In this document: piece by piece, positions 10,683-23,150 of the stretch
How positions within the stretch are numbered: position 1 is the stretch's first letter
Layout of the letters: every line of letters starts with the position of its first letter
Source of the DNA: Ulva prolifera
Taxonomy: Eukaryota; Chlorophyta; Ulvophyceae; Ulvales; Ulvaceae
Assembly (NCBI GenBank): GCA_023078555.1
Contig: CM041197.1
Span: forward strand, 9,332,842 to 9,396,841
DNA: 64,000 bases
Direction of reading: 5' to 3'
Translations under genes and position numbers: made by a program
The notes under the pieces: generated by a model
Told to the model about the DNA's origin: nothing
The model's input: the letters and a program-made list of their open reading frames with translations, nothing else
The model's database searches: none

Positions 10683-11867
10683 AGAACACCTTCATTTGTC
10701 GCTTGTACCTTGCTGGTACATTATTTTGTGTGTTTCGCGGTGCTGTGCGTGATTCAGTGCCTGTGGTGTCATGGATGGCTCGGATCTTGACACCAGTAGC
10801 CTCTCTGAAAGCAGTTCAGACCCCAAAAAAACTATATAAAATATTTTGGAACCTGGTACGTGTATTATTTTTGTATTTTGTGGTTCTGTGGGCGATCCGG
10901 TAATGGGTGTGGCATCTATTGCTTGCTGCAAGGCACCAGCAGCCGACCTGAAAGCTACACTGCACAAGAACGCGCTGTAGAAGCTTTTCAAGGGTTGAAC
11001 TGTGCTGGGGATTCACACTAGCGCTCCACGTAAGGTTGGCCTCAATGGCTCCAACAGCACAGTGCTGTAGGCAACCCGCTCATTATGTACACGAGTGATT
11101 ATTTACAGCTTCTCAATAGCCTTCTCATTTGCAGCAATCTGGGTGAATGAAGAGCTGATAGCTGTTCGGGTCAGAACCGGCTATGTCACTCAAATATCCT
11201 TCTCCATGCTGTATGCTCAGTAAGTTGATGCCATTTGGAGATGCTGGCATATACGTATAAGTCCTGTCAATTTTCCAAGCTGGTTCCATGTGAGTGCGGC
11301 GATGTTTTTTGGTAGCGAAATCAGATGTGAGTAGCTGACTAGCGTGCTGACGTGTTGGTGAACGCGCCCACGAGACAAACATTAAATATTTCAGGTGATA
11401 CAGATATGAACAGCAGCTATACTTAATGCCATGGTCTGGAAGACGAAAGCATACGCTTTGCAACGTTCTCATGTCATTCTGCACTGCATAACAACTCCAG
11501 AGACAAACGAGTCGGCCTCAACCTCAGGCTGTCCATCTTGTGGTTCAACCCGGTTACTTCGCGACCATTACTCAACTGCTCTTGACACGCTGGTCGAATC
11601 GTGATCGAACATGTCTGAAACGTTCGATGTCCTCATCCGCGTGTTCCGGTTTAAATGCACAGAATCGCTGCAAATCCGCGTGAAGTTGTCAGAGGTCAAT
11701 AAGCATCACTAATCGTAGACATCAACCACGTCGAGCTGGTCGCCTGCCGTTGCCACGGTCACGTCTCCGTGTCGGCTAGCCAAACGGACACACAACACCA
11801 GGTGACCGAACATTAAACATCAGTGACACATATTATAGTGTTTCTCGACTGATCTTGACCCACTGAG
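10683..11867. other. Spacer between inverted copies of repeat R; no gene recognised
   Basis: AT-richer than its surroundings, with only short frames. It could be the interior of a foldback element or simply unrelated sequence between two insertions. Confidence 0.4.
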
Positions 11868-12108
11868 CACGATGGGCATGCGCTGGGCGCCATTTGCGAC
11901 GCGCTGGGCAAAATGGCACTTTTCGTCAGAAAACCCCCTTTTCCCTGGGCATTTTCGACTGTTTCGCCCAGCACCCTTTAGGTCGATTCAGGAGGTTCCA
12001 ATTAGTCTATAGATGTGTAAATCGCATTCCAGAGCGTTCTGAGGTGCTCGCGTTCCCGCAGGACGTGCATGAGGCCCGAGTGCCAACCCCCCTACTCGTG
12101 ACCATGTG
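11868..12108 (+). repeat. Dispersed repeat R, right copy
   Basis: Partner of 10440-10682. It additionally shows a loose internal periodicity of CGCTGGGC / GCCCAGC blocks at 11880-11980. The two copies point away from each other. Confidence 0.8.
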
Positions 12109-12932
12109 TAATCCGCCTAGTCAACAATATCGGCTCTGCTTCAAGTGAAGAGTCGGAACTTACAACTGGAGTTGCGTTCTGAGAGATTTTTATATTGTGT
12201 CGGTTCATGGCCGTTCACTGTTCGAAGAGTGAGATGTGTAACACAGCTGGAGCCAGTCAGCTGACGACCTATTGAACAGCGCTTACGTGGACCGCCCTGT
12301 GTCTCTTTGAGCATCACCGTCACAGCATCCATCCTGCTCCATCAGAGAAGCAGTAGGCGCAGTGACTCTTGCGCCTACAGCCAGAGCAGGCACGCTGCAA
12401 CGCTGCAGATGACATGTGCACAACTTCCGCTTGCATATATGCATAGCTCATGAGCTGTGGAGTGTTTAAACATCTAAATGTTGGCGTCGACGAACACTGC
12501 ACCGGGCTCGCAGCTCTAAGCGAGCGCCGATTCACGTGCTACAGCGCAGCATGCTGACCCGCAAAGTGGCACAGTAGCTGGGTAGCCGTGCAGGCTCGCA
12601 CTGTTGGGCAGCATGCATGTGTGCACATCTAGCAACGTCGAACGTGGAAGCTCACAAGCGACCGCGTTATGCCGCTAAGCTAGCTCTCGTTCGCATCAAA
12701 TCTCGCGTTCTCGTGTAGTGAAGTGACGTGCAGCTATCGCCGTCTGCAGCGATAGGGCTGTCGGGAACAAGCGAAAGAGCATTTCATGTCATTGAGGCTG
12801 CCTAGTATGGAGATGCTGGGTCAGTGACTCTGTTAGTCAGGATGCACACGTGGCTGCCTCACCGCGCCCGGCATAAGTGCAGCATTTAAGTCTTGTTGCC
12901 TTATTCAAGGACGTAGTAACACCTTATCAGAT
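12109..12932. other. No gene recognised; upstream region of the DENN gene
   Basis: Low-GC intergenic sequence with only short frames; presumably includes the DENN gene promoter. Confidence 0.5.
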
Positions 12933-15900
12933 ATGATTGCTTCATCTGTGTCGCCTCCAGTTTTTGGAAGGCTCCGCTTCTTCGTAGCTGTGCGCAAAAC
13001 ACAGGCAGGACCAGGCGGGCCACCTTCCGTGTGTCTCGGATTTGACAGCACACAGCATGGGATTATTATTGACGACTTTATGGCATGGGCAGAGTCGGCG
13101 CGGCCATTCTGCTTTCCATTAGGCGAAGGCGGGAACGGCGAGAGCTCTGCAGAGCCGTTCCATTTTATGCCATTTGACGACAGCGGAACGCACGGATTTT
13201 GCAGAAAAATGTCTACGGTACGCAAACTCACTTTACCGCGCTGTTAAATGCTGCATGTACCCAGGGCGAGGCTTTGATGTGAGAGCGCTCGCGCCATCGT
13301 GGCACTGGTCAACGCAGGTCGGTGTAAAAACACATGAAAGACTCAAATTCACGAAAACAAATTTGCTAGCATCTACTGAAAGCATATTTGTTCGGCGTAT
13401 GCGGCCGTCAACTGTAGATCCACGTGCAACTGCGGAGACATGCCTAAGCGTGTATACATCACAACCAGGCCATAAGCAACGCGACGGGCTTGCGGTGCCG
13501 CAACCCGGCACACCTAGTTCTCCTCGACTATTGTCTCCTCTTTGCCTGCGCAGCTGAGCGTAGATCCGGAGACGTTTCGCTCACAACGAGGCCATAGCAG
13601 CGTGCATTGAACACACCGTCTTCAGCAGCTGCTGCTAGCACACGTGGACACACGTGGAAAGGGCGGGGGCTGGGCCAGGGATGCACAGCCTGGTGCGAGA
13701 AGGCCACACCAGGCTGGCCGTCCCGCAACATCGCATCAGTCACGGCCTTAACGTCATGTCAAATGGCCCGAAGTGACTGTTGAGAACATTTTTGCATCGC
13801 CGCCTCCATGCAGCCCTAGCTCACGATGCGCTGTTAACAACGTTGCCATCGAGGCAAGCGCAAGCTGGGCGCCAGATCCGTCGGGTGACCTGCATCACGT
13901 ATCAGTCTATAGCAGCGTGGAGGTACTCCCGCCCATGCTCAGGCCCTTGCGGGTGTCTGCTCTCCATGACCTGGTACTTGTGATTGCCCAGCCCCTTGTC
14001 ATCGGCGGACTCGGTGAACGGGTCCGACTCTAGTGATCACGCCACTTGCTGCTCCCAATTGTGTTGTGCACCTCTGCCTGGATTACGGCGCCTCACTCTT
14101 GCAACATCAGGCTATGGTGCCTGCTCTCTGCCTTGCCTCATGTGGCTCCTGCTCCAGCCAGCATGGTTGACACCACCATTACAACATCTGTCCTACGAGG
14201 GTGTTCCAAGACGATGTGGCGCAGTGAATCTAGGTTTACGTACTTTACACTTCTTGTGTTATTCGTACTGCGCTGCAGCCCCGCCGTGGCATGCCAGACG
14301 CGCCAGAGCCTCCACTCATACACTGCACCGTGCATGCACTCCGTGACAGCCGACTCCAGAGCTTCGTTACAGTGTAACGCTTTGGAATTCAGTGAGGCAT
14401 CCTGCCATGCTGCGATGCACGTCAAAGCAGGTGACTAGTCCAGCCACCCCCCCCCCCCGCCCGGACCCTTTGTCAGTCACTCAGCCTCACCACAGGTCTG
14501 CATGCAGGCTCCAGGGGAGCACGAGCTCATCGTGTGCCTCCTCGCCCCATCGCCCTGGTTCCAAGTCTTCCACCACGCCACAGACATCCTCGCCTTCCTG
14601 CTTCCGGCCGCCCTCGCTGCCACCGCCGGCGGCCCCCCACCCGCAGCCCTCCCGCCCTCCCAGGCGTACACATTCCTCTCATCCCTCCAGGCCGCCATCG
14701 CTGGCTGCCCGTCCCCAGGGTCCATCCTCCAGATCCCCCTGCCGCCTCGCGCGGATTACCCCTTTGCCGCGCCGGCGCCGATCGCGATCACCCCCGCGGC
14801 CCCCGGAGCCCCCAGCCCACGGCCCCTCCGCATCGGCACAGACTTCACAGAGGTTCAAGTCCCGCCGCAGTCCGCGACGCTTGGTAGGAGTGACCCGCGC
14901 CACATGGTCGCGCCGCTCGGCGTCCTGCTGCGCACCCTCCCCCCCGCTGCACTCGCGACCCTCGTCGCCGCGCTGCTCACAGAGCGCTCATGCGTGTTTG
15001 TCGCAGCGAGCCCGGCGCGCGCCGCGACGGCCGCCGCCGCCGCGAGCACCCTGACCGCCCCCCTCCACTGGCGCGCCGCGCTGCTGCCGCTCATTCCGGC
15101 CGCGCGGCTCGGGCTGCTGACGGATGCGCAGCCGGTGCTCGCCGGCCTGCCGGCGGCGCTGCGGCCTCTAGACGCAGTGCCGGGGTGCCTCGAGATTGAC
15201 GTGGACGCGGGCGCGCTGCGGCCGCCGGTCGGCAGTGCGGACTGCTGCAGCCGGCTGCTGCCGGGCTGGGCGCGCCTGTGCGATGACTTCACCGCCCTCA
15301 AGGTGTGCTTCGACCTGTATGCTGAGGCACGCTGTGGGCGTGCTGGCATGGGCTCGCGTGTGCTGGCGCGCGTGTGTGGTGCACCCCGCGCTGCACCGCA
15401 ACGCTCGCGCGTACACAGAACCTATGAGCTATGGTCGCAGGTCCTGTGTACGTTGCTGCATGCTTCGCAAGAATGCTGTGGGGAGTACACGTGTGCGGGC
15501 TGCTGGGAGTGTACAGTCTTCAGGGGCGCAAGGCGCGTGCCAGAGTTGACGGGTGCTGCGCGGTCGAGGCTGTGCCGCTCCGCGTGCTCCCCCACACGGA
15601 CAACGTTTGCGCCCGGCTGTTCACCTCTGCTGCACCTTGAGAGTTCATTAACGGGACAACGGGGGGGGATTGTGCACGGGCTGCAACCAAGCCTGGGTCT
15701 GTGTCGGGTGCGCAGGCGCCTGCACAAAGCAGCCTGACGTGGTTCAAGTGGGGCTACGTGTGGCCGATATTGTGCGGACTGGTGACGCCGCGGCCACACG
15801 TGGGCGTCGACTTCCACGACGCATATGCACGCGGGAACAACACAGGCGCAAAGGCGTTCACCGGTCATTTTTAGGTATACCTCGCTGAGGTCACGCCACC

Positions 15901-18900
15901 CCACGTGGGTGGGTGTGTCACGCGCATCTGACGACCGCGTGTAGGTGGATGTGACGTCTGCCACGAGCAGTCACCACCGGAAAGTGCAACTGCCCAGTAT
16001 TGCAACGTTAAAACGAACGACTGCTGTCTGCTGTTCCACTACAAGAAGCTTGAAGGGGATATCAAAACAGGCAGCGCTGCGATGCGTGCATGCCTGCGAT
16101 GTTGGCCAGAGCGGGCTGCAAAACAAAGTGCCTTTCGCCAGAAGCTTGTCTCTGCAAGCTGCCCTGACTGGCTTACAGCAGAGCAGAAATTTAACCTCTA
16201 ATTCAATGTTTTCGCGTTGTGTGGGCGTGCTTGCTTGCCAGCACTGTCTTGTCTTCGGATGTTGGCAGTAAACCACAGCTGAGACCTGCCCAGCTGTTGC
16301 GTAATAATCAGGGCTAAAGGCAAGGCAGACAAAAAACATTCGGAACCACATTGTTGAATGTCATAGCACTGCGGCGATGTTGTATTAGAGCGACGATCAG
16401 AATTGTCCCGCGCGGCCACTCGAGCAAATCAATTGCCGTTGCGGTGCAATTTCCGGCAGTTTCACTACAGTACAAGGAAGTGGTCAGCAATAAAACAACA
16501 GTGAATTTGTGGTTCATTTTAGTGTGTTGAGCGCTGCTGCAGAGCCGCGGGCGAGGTCAACATCAGTGTTAGCATCTGCAGAGCTTTTGCAACGCAAGCG
16601 CAGTTATAGACTGACCACCCAGCCAACATACAAATACTGGCATTGTTGTTTCTTCGCTGCAACGGAGCTGTGTTGCAGCAAACACGCGGCCTGGCCGAGG
16701 GGCACGGGCCACTGCATCAACACGGCAACACGGCAATCTCCCCGACACGGCAGCAACTGCATAAGCTCAACGATCAGCATGTATGGGAGTGGATCGGCTT
16801 CACTGTAGCAAGCACATTGTTCTAGATTTCAGCCAATTGGCAGGCCCCGCTGCAGGCTCGTGGGAGTCGAGTCGTGGCAACGTTGTCCTGCCCAACCAGG
16901 TCGCACAGCGCCTATCAATGTCCAGACAGCACAGTAAGAGACAACTTCAATGTGTACACGCTCAATGCTTTTTAATTAGTGGACCGCCGCGAGCGCCAGC
17001 GCAGCTGCAGTGCCACGGCAGTGCAACTGCATGGCATGGGACCCCGGTGGTCATGCTCGCTTCGTAAAGCACGAGGCATGACGGTGTCGGTCACGTGGGT
17101 CAGGCTGAGGGAGGTAACTTTAGAGAGGACCGCGTTCACCAGCAACACTCTGTAAGTATGCATGTATACTTGTCAGCTCCAGGCCTCGGGGACTGTGGTG
17201 CACCACATGCCATGGTGGGCGTGCCGCGCCAGGAACCCGAAGCGGGTAACACAACCTCAACATGCGCAACGCTGCACGTACATACACCACACGATTGAAC
17301 GGGCACAGACACACACAGCAAAAGGTTCTCCTCCGAATCCACAGCGGCACCATGATCTCGGCACCGGCGTCGACCCGTCGCATGCTGCTGCGGAATCAGC
17401 AATGCATTCATCAACATGCATGTTGGTGTTGATTCGGATGAGATTCGGTTTCAGTGGTTGTTTTCTCCCGTTCACTCTTTTGTAATCAACATGCATGATC
17501 ATGGCCACAGCGCACACCACCGAGTCATCGCAACTGCAAGCCTCTGTGTGTTCGTTTCGTCTTGCGCGCATCGGCGGCGTCAGTACCACAGCAGTATATC
17601 GTGTACACGCGCGCGTCCGCACGCTGGAGGCCACATCGGGTTGTGCCGCGCGCTCTTCGCTGTTCGTGTCGCCAAGAGCAGAATCTCAAGTGCGGTGGAC
17701 GCGGTCAGTTTAATTTTTAATCCCGGGGAAAGCGGGGTGCACACATCTGTTGTGCGCACAGGCGTGCACACGGCACCATGGTACGCTTCGAAGATACCAC
17801 TGACGAGTGAAAAGGGTCACACACACCCTGACGCCTTGATGATATCACACAGCCGCCACAGATAGCCACAGATCCTGCCAGATAGCCACAGATCGCCCCG
17901 GTCCGGCGGAGACAGGGGCCAGTTGCCTTTCGTCATATTGTAATCCTTGTTCATACGAGACCACAATCCTTGTTCATAAGAGACCACCAGGCCCGACTGA
18001 AATTGCATATGAGCTGCGGCTGGTGGCACCGGAGCCCACCCTGGCACACGCCACGCACACACCACGCACACGCCACGCCAGATGCACTGTTGCAGGCTCA
18101 TCCATCTCATATCTGAGCCCTTGGGCACACACGTTTCCCCCCCTTGCCTGCGGTGCAGTTGCTATTGCGCGGAAGGCCAGAGGAAGCGCACGACGCAGTG
18201 CCGCATGACACCATGGCCCCACAGCTCAGGCTTCACAGGCTGCAGCAGTCCATTCCATAGCACGCGCGTTCCACGCATTCAACGCACTGTACATATATGC
18301 TGGCCGCAGCGCACCCCCGCTGGTGCCTTTCTCCAGCTTCTTGTTTTACAAGGTCCGCTTGAGTGTTCTGCCATACATATCGGCCGCCGATGCATGCTAC
18401 GTCCGGGTGTGAACCTCAGGCTGCGGTGCCTGGAGTGCAGGCAAAGATATCCTCTGAGAATGACTACACAGCCAACGCCGCCATCACAGCCGCCATGCAC
18501 GGCTTCCTCGCGGCCACCATCGGCACCTACCATGACTACATCCGGCCCGCGCCGGAGCCGGAGCGCGCGGGCCCGGGCCAGACGTCCACCCTCAGCAAGG
18601 GCATCATGCGGGCCCTGTCGGCGCCGATCCGCTTCGCGAGCGGCATGTCTGGCCGCCTCAGCAGCAGCCGCCGCCGCGGGCCGCGCGCCGTGCCCGCCGC
18701 GGCGCCGCCGCCGGCGGTGTTTGTGCCGGAGGACAACATCATCTATGGTGAGGCCGGCTGGCGCTTCCACCACGATCTGTTTGCGGCGGCGCTCTCGACG
18801 CCAGCAGAGCAGGACTTTGCTGGAGCTCTGATGGAGACGGTGATGTGGACGGTACGCCGACAGCACTCGGCCGCTCTGGTGTCGCGGGCTGTGGCTTGCA

Positions 18901-20872
18901 CCAGAGGGAGGCCTGCGATTCTGTGACCTCGCACAGCTCCACTTCACACACTCGGCGACCAGCCTTCCGCTGCGGTGCACTCATGTTCCGCTCCGAGTCT
19001 GCATTCACCAGCTTGTAGATGTTTTGTTCTGTTTAGGCACCCGTCAACACGTGCGTGTGTCAAACTCTAGCGCCCCGCAGTAACCATTTCAGTGGTGTCT
19101 ACAAGACTCCAGTCAACCGCAGCCCCCCGGATGCTCCCGATCTGCTCCAATCATCATCTTTTCTAGTCGTATCAACATCCGCCGTGAGCATTCAACAAAG
19201 CCGGCGTGGACAGGGGTTGTGTGATGTGAGTTACACAGCCAACCATGCGGAGGCAGGGTGTGGCGTGTGTGCAGAAGTTCATTCAGGAGAGGCTGAGCCT
19301 CATGCGGCAGCCGGCCCGCTCCGGCCGCACCGACGCGTTCGAGTTGCGCGTGCTCGCCCACCTCAGCACGATGCGCGGCCGCCGCACGCGCGCGCGCGGC
19401 GCCGTCGCCGCAACGCAAACGAAGCGTGGCCGCCGTTTCATTGCTGGCGCTTCCTTCCGCTCATACGGTATGACCCTCGGATGCGGCAGCGGTGTCCGAT
19501 GCATGCATGGCTCGCGACGGGGGTTGTGCAGGGCCCGCCTCAAAGCCAAAACAGCACAAGCGGGGGAAGTGCGACAATCTGTATACATCGAACGGCATGC
19601 TGAAGTGGCAAGGGGAACCGATCGGTGCCCAAGTTGTTCGGGGCCCTGCAGCCTGCTGCCTACGCTGCGACAGCAGATCTGGGGCGTGCCTGCCGCCAGG
19701 ATCACGTTCGGTGATTGGATGCGATAGCTATCGCCTGGCGGCGTCATTGGCGGCGGCGTGCGTGCGTGATTGGCGTCTCCCCCCGCGGCAGATGGATGGC
19801 GAACGGCGTTGCTCATTTGTCACCTGTGCATTTGTATGACGTGCGTGCCGTGTGCTGATCTATGCGGCCTCCCACAGAGCACTCATGCCTGCTGCCCAGC
19901 GCGTGTAGGTACCGCGTGGTGGTCCGTGTGGTGATATACAATCCCATGCATAAGCCTCGCGGATCTGCGGCCTCACGCTGGTTGTGGCTGCAGGGGGGTC
20001 CTCAAAGTTCGACCCGTACGACCCGTTTGCGGAGGAGGAGGACGAAGACGAGTTTGACGAGGCGTCGGCGCCGCAGCCCGCCGCGACGGCGCCGCTGCGG
20101 GCACGCGCCGCCACCACCGGCCTCCTCGGCAGCACCTCCCGCCTCTCCGGCGGCAGCGCCGATGCGCCCGGCGGCGACACGGTGCGCCACCTCCCCCCCC
20201 TCCCGGCCAACACTCCGTTCACTGGAGACATTTGTGGGGCTGCGCCTGTGGGTTTGCTAAACGCAAGCCCCTCTTCAACCCTGCCCCAGCGACGCGGCAC
20301 CCCTGTGCTGCTCGGCCTTTCCCTGTGGTGTTGTTTGTGCGGGGTTCAGCACAGTGGTTGTTCCTGTGCTCATAAAATAGAGGGTACCATGGGCATGCGT
20401 GTCTCAATGCATGCTACGGGTGGAGACGTGCGCACGCATGCAATGCGTGATAGCCCGCCTACTTCTGACGATGTGTCAAGCGCCATCTCAGCTCGTCTGT
20501 GAGTACCCTGCGCATGTCCACAAGCCCCTGGACATGTACATGTACCGGCCTGCCTGTTCCAGAACTGCATGCATGAACTGTCTGCCCTTGCCCACCCCCC
20601 TGTAGCCTCCTCCGCTGTGACGTCGGTGCCGCGAGCCGCCGCAGATGCGCAAGCTGGGCGACATTTCGCGCGAGCACGCATGCTCAGCCCTGCGGCGCCG
20701 CCCGCAGCTGTACGTCGGCATGCAGACAGCGCAGGCCCCCCGTGAGGCCCCCTCTGAGCCCCCCACGCCCGCCGTCGGCACGGTGACCGGCGCGGGGGGC
20801 CTCGGCAAGAGCAGCTCCGTCAGCAGCATGCAGCGTGCCTTCACGCCCAGCGGCTCCCTCCCGGAGAGCTAG
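12933..20872 (+). CDS. DENN-domain protein, probable Rab guanine-nucleotide exchange factor (6 exons, about 699 aa)
   Basis: Exons 12933-13217, 14508-15302, 18441-18851, 19275-19467, 19994-20181 and 20645-20872 join in phase. Exon 1 gives a uDENN-like unit (RLRFFVAVRK, then FCFPLG and FDDSGTHGFCRKM). Exon 2 continues LIVCLLAPSPWFQVFHHATD and then the cDENN core (HMVAPLGVLLRTLPPAALA, LLTERSCVFVA, LHWRAALLPLIPA, VPGCLEIDVDAG). Exons 3 and 4 give a dDENN-like part (FLAATIGTYHDYI, then KFIQERLSLMRQ). The tail is acidic (FDPYDPFAEEEDEDEFDEA), then Ser/Gly-rich, ending in TAG. DENN modules activate Rab GTPases in membrane traffic; which Rab cannot be told. The donor of exon 5 is uncertain (20248 also keeps phase), and the 3.1-kb intron 3 might hide an extra exon. 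Confidence 0.85.
17410..17422. repeat. Target-site duplication, left
   Basis: ATCAACATGCATG, identical to 17485-17497, directly before the family A insertion. Confidence 0.93.
17423..17484 (+). mobile_element. 62-bp retro-insertion, family A (copy 3), in DENN intron 3
   Basis: Flanked by perfect 13-bp duplications. The insert begins TTGGTGTTGATTCGGATGAG, includes GTTTTCTCCCGTTCACTC and ends TTTTGTA just before the right duplication. A short insert with a duplication of this size and a constant 3' end fits target-primed reverse transcription, from either a SINE or a very truncated LINE. It sits in an intron in the same orientation as the gene. Confidence 0.88.
17485..17497. repeat. Target-site duplication, right
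   Basis: ATCAACATGCATG, identical to 17410-17422. Confidence 0.93.
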
Positions 20873-22684
20873 CCCCCCCCCTGCACCCGGCCATGAGGCC
20901 CTGTCCCTGGAGCAACATGTGGAACGTTCAGTCCGCGGCGACCCGCGCGACCGTTCATCTGCCCGCGGGCACCAGCTGGGAAAAAGTTCTGGGGAGGCTC
21001 AGAATATTGATGCGGGGAAGAATGTAGCTCGGGAGATTATGTTGATGATGGGCGAGGTTTGTAGTGTGCGCAGCGTGCAGCTTGTATCATATGTATGGAG
21101 CGCCATGGGCATGAGGTGCGGGGGGAGCGCTCCCGGCTGGCGTGCACGCATGGGTCTGCTTGACCTCGTGGCGGTGCAGAGCATGCCTGCGGCACTCCCG
21201 GCGAGCGGCTGCGGCCGGGCGGGTCCGGGCGGGAGGGACCCCCACACACTGTGACGCTGAGGCCACAACCATGATTGTGTATGAACCACAGCGGTGGCGT
21301 CGGTTGGCAAGTCATTGAGGCGTACGGGCAACGGAACACGTGATTTCTCGCTCGTGTATGATTGGCGTCACATGTTGCAGCAGGGTGCCAAGCAACACGA
21401 GCCACGCCGTCCAGCTGCGCAAGCGCCTCACTGCTTGCGTTCGGCGGCAGCAAACCCTACTCGCCACAGGAGCGTCAGCTTGGACGGGCATCACAGGGGC
21501 GGATTGGTAAGTCTGGGGCCCGACACCCATGCCCCTGCTAGCCACAGAGTGGAAGGCATGGGCTAGTCTCGTCGCAGAGCTTGCCGGGCTTGCACCGTTT
21601 GGAGATCGCATCCACGGTAGGGTTGGAGGTGCATCCGCTCGTGGGTCTGATTCCGATGTCGCTGCTCTGTCATGCATATCTGGGGCCGGCGATCCTTGGA
21701 CGCGCGGACACAGCCTGGCAGTTGCACCGTGCCGGCCGGAGCTCTGCGGCGGGCGTGCCTGGTGTGGTCTGCCGGTGTATGATGCAATCAGCCATGCCCG
21801 TGTAAAGTGTGCGGCACAGCGCATGCGTGTGCGTCGGCTGCGGCTGAGCCTCGGTGCTCTTCTGCCGACTGACCAAAGAGCGCTTGTGTGCTCCGGCCGC
21901 GGCCGCCTCGGGGCCCCACGATCACAGCCTCTGCTGACACTGCCCTGCACAGCACAGGCTAGAGGGCCGCCCACGCACAGCACAGCACAGCACTTGTGTC
22001 TAGCAGGTCACCCGCGGCGGATGGCTGCTGCTTCCCTGATACCTGCATGTCCTCAATATCCACACGTCACAGTGGAAAACAAAACTTCCAAATTCTGAGA
22101 TTCACAAAGGTCAGGGGTAGTAAGTACAAAGTCCAACACACAGTTGACGCTCATGCGGGGCCAGACGTGTGCCTTAGTGTGTTGGTCCATCTGTGTGCTT
22201 CTGTGTGTGTACCTCTGCATATGCCTTCAAGGCCGTTTTTTGACAGGGTTGTTCGACCTCATTGATCCTGTTTCAGCTGCATATGTCTTCAAGGCCGTTT
22301 TGTTACTTTTACCGGGTTGTTCGACCTCATTGATCCTGATTCAGCCGCGGACAAGAGTGCAGAGGCGTGGTGCAGCCGTGGTGTTGGAGCTCTCACTGAA
22401 CTTGAGGGCGGGGACGCAGGCGATCTTTGCACGACCCCAATCGCGCAAGCCGCTGTCATCGAAGCGTTCCAATTGCCTTTAAAGGCTGTGGAATGAGGGC
22501 CAGAATCCGGAGTCCTGCGCGGCGACGTTGCAAAGACGATCATGATCGTCAGGTCTGATGACAAAGGTCGCTTGCATGTCAACCTGGTTTGATTCTGGTA
22601 GGTCTCATGTATTTGAGGGCCCCGACGAATAGCATCATGTGGACAGCGATAACTTTAACGAACTTTTCCAAAGCCAGCGATAGC
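20873..22684. other. No gene recognised downstream of the DENN gene
   Basis: Contains the DENN 3' flank and several + strand open stretches (20835-21254, 21529-22098) without recognisable domains; the latter looks like decayed coding or transposon sequence. Confidence 0.4.
22217..22346. repeat. Tandem duplication of about 62-68 bp
   Basis: Two adjacent copies start GCATATG, continue CTTCAAGGCCGTTTT and end GTTGTTCGACCTCATTGATC plus CTG. The copies differ mainly in a short central stretch of different length. Confidence 0.92.
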
Positions 22685-23150
22685 TCAATTAAGCACACAG
22701 TGTCGGTTTGCGCACTGCGAGGCGCAGCCACGAGGCTCGTGTGTTGGTGTCGGGTGACGCATGCATGGCCTACTGGTGGCGTTGCCCTTGCAGATCATGC
22801 CTCGGCCCTCGGGCAGAGGCAGAGCACCGCTGGCGCCCGAGTCAAAAGCATATATATGCCGGTCTCTCAGTGCGGCCCGCCTCGCCGCCTTTGCCTCTGC
22901 AACTGACCGGCACGCTTCACAACGACGGCCTGTCGGACTCCCTCCCGAGCTCACACCTGTCGCCGCCGGCGCAACCCAGGCTCCACCGCTGTATGCTGCA
23001 CCACCCTGCCCCTTCCCCCATGGCTGAGGGAGGGGGCCCACCACCGCATTGGCCCCGCCAGCTGGATCCACTGCTCCGTCGGGTGCAGCGGCCGGGGCAT
23101 CCGCCGCCTGCGCCGCAGGCGCAGCAGCCCAAAGCCTGCGCCTGGTGCCC
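22685..23150 (-). CDS. Possible Ala/Gly-rich exon (uncertain)
   Basis: On the - strand a frame of about 155 codons stays open. It holds an Ala/Pro-rich start, a Gly-rich middle (GPLPQPWGKGQGGAAYSGG) and a basic patch RRCEACRSVAEAKAARRAAL. The composition resembles the low-complexity parts of real proteins here. However, the + strand is also open over much of the stretch, with a TGCAG acceptor before ATCATGCC at 22796. Neither reading ends in a recognisable domain, and no start codon or exon partners could be assigned. Confidence 0.22.
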
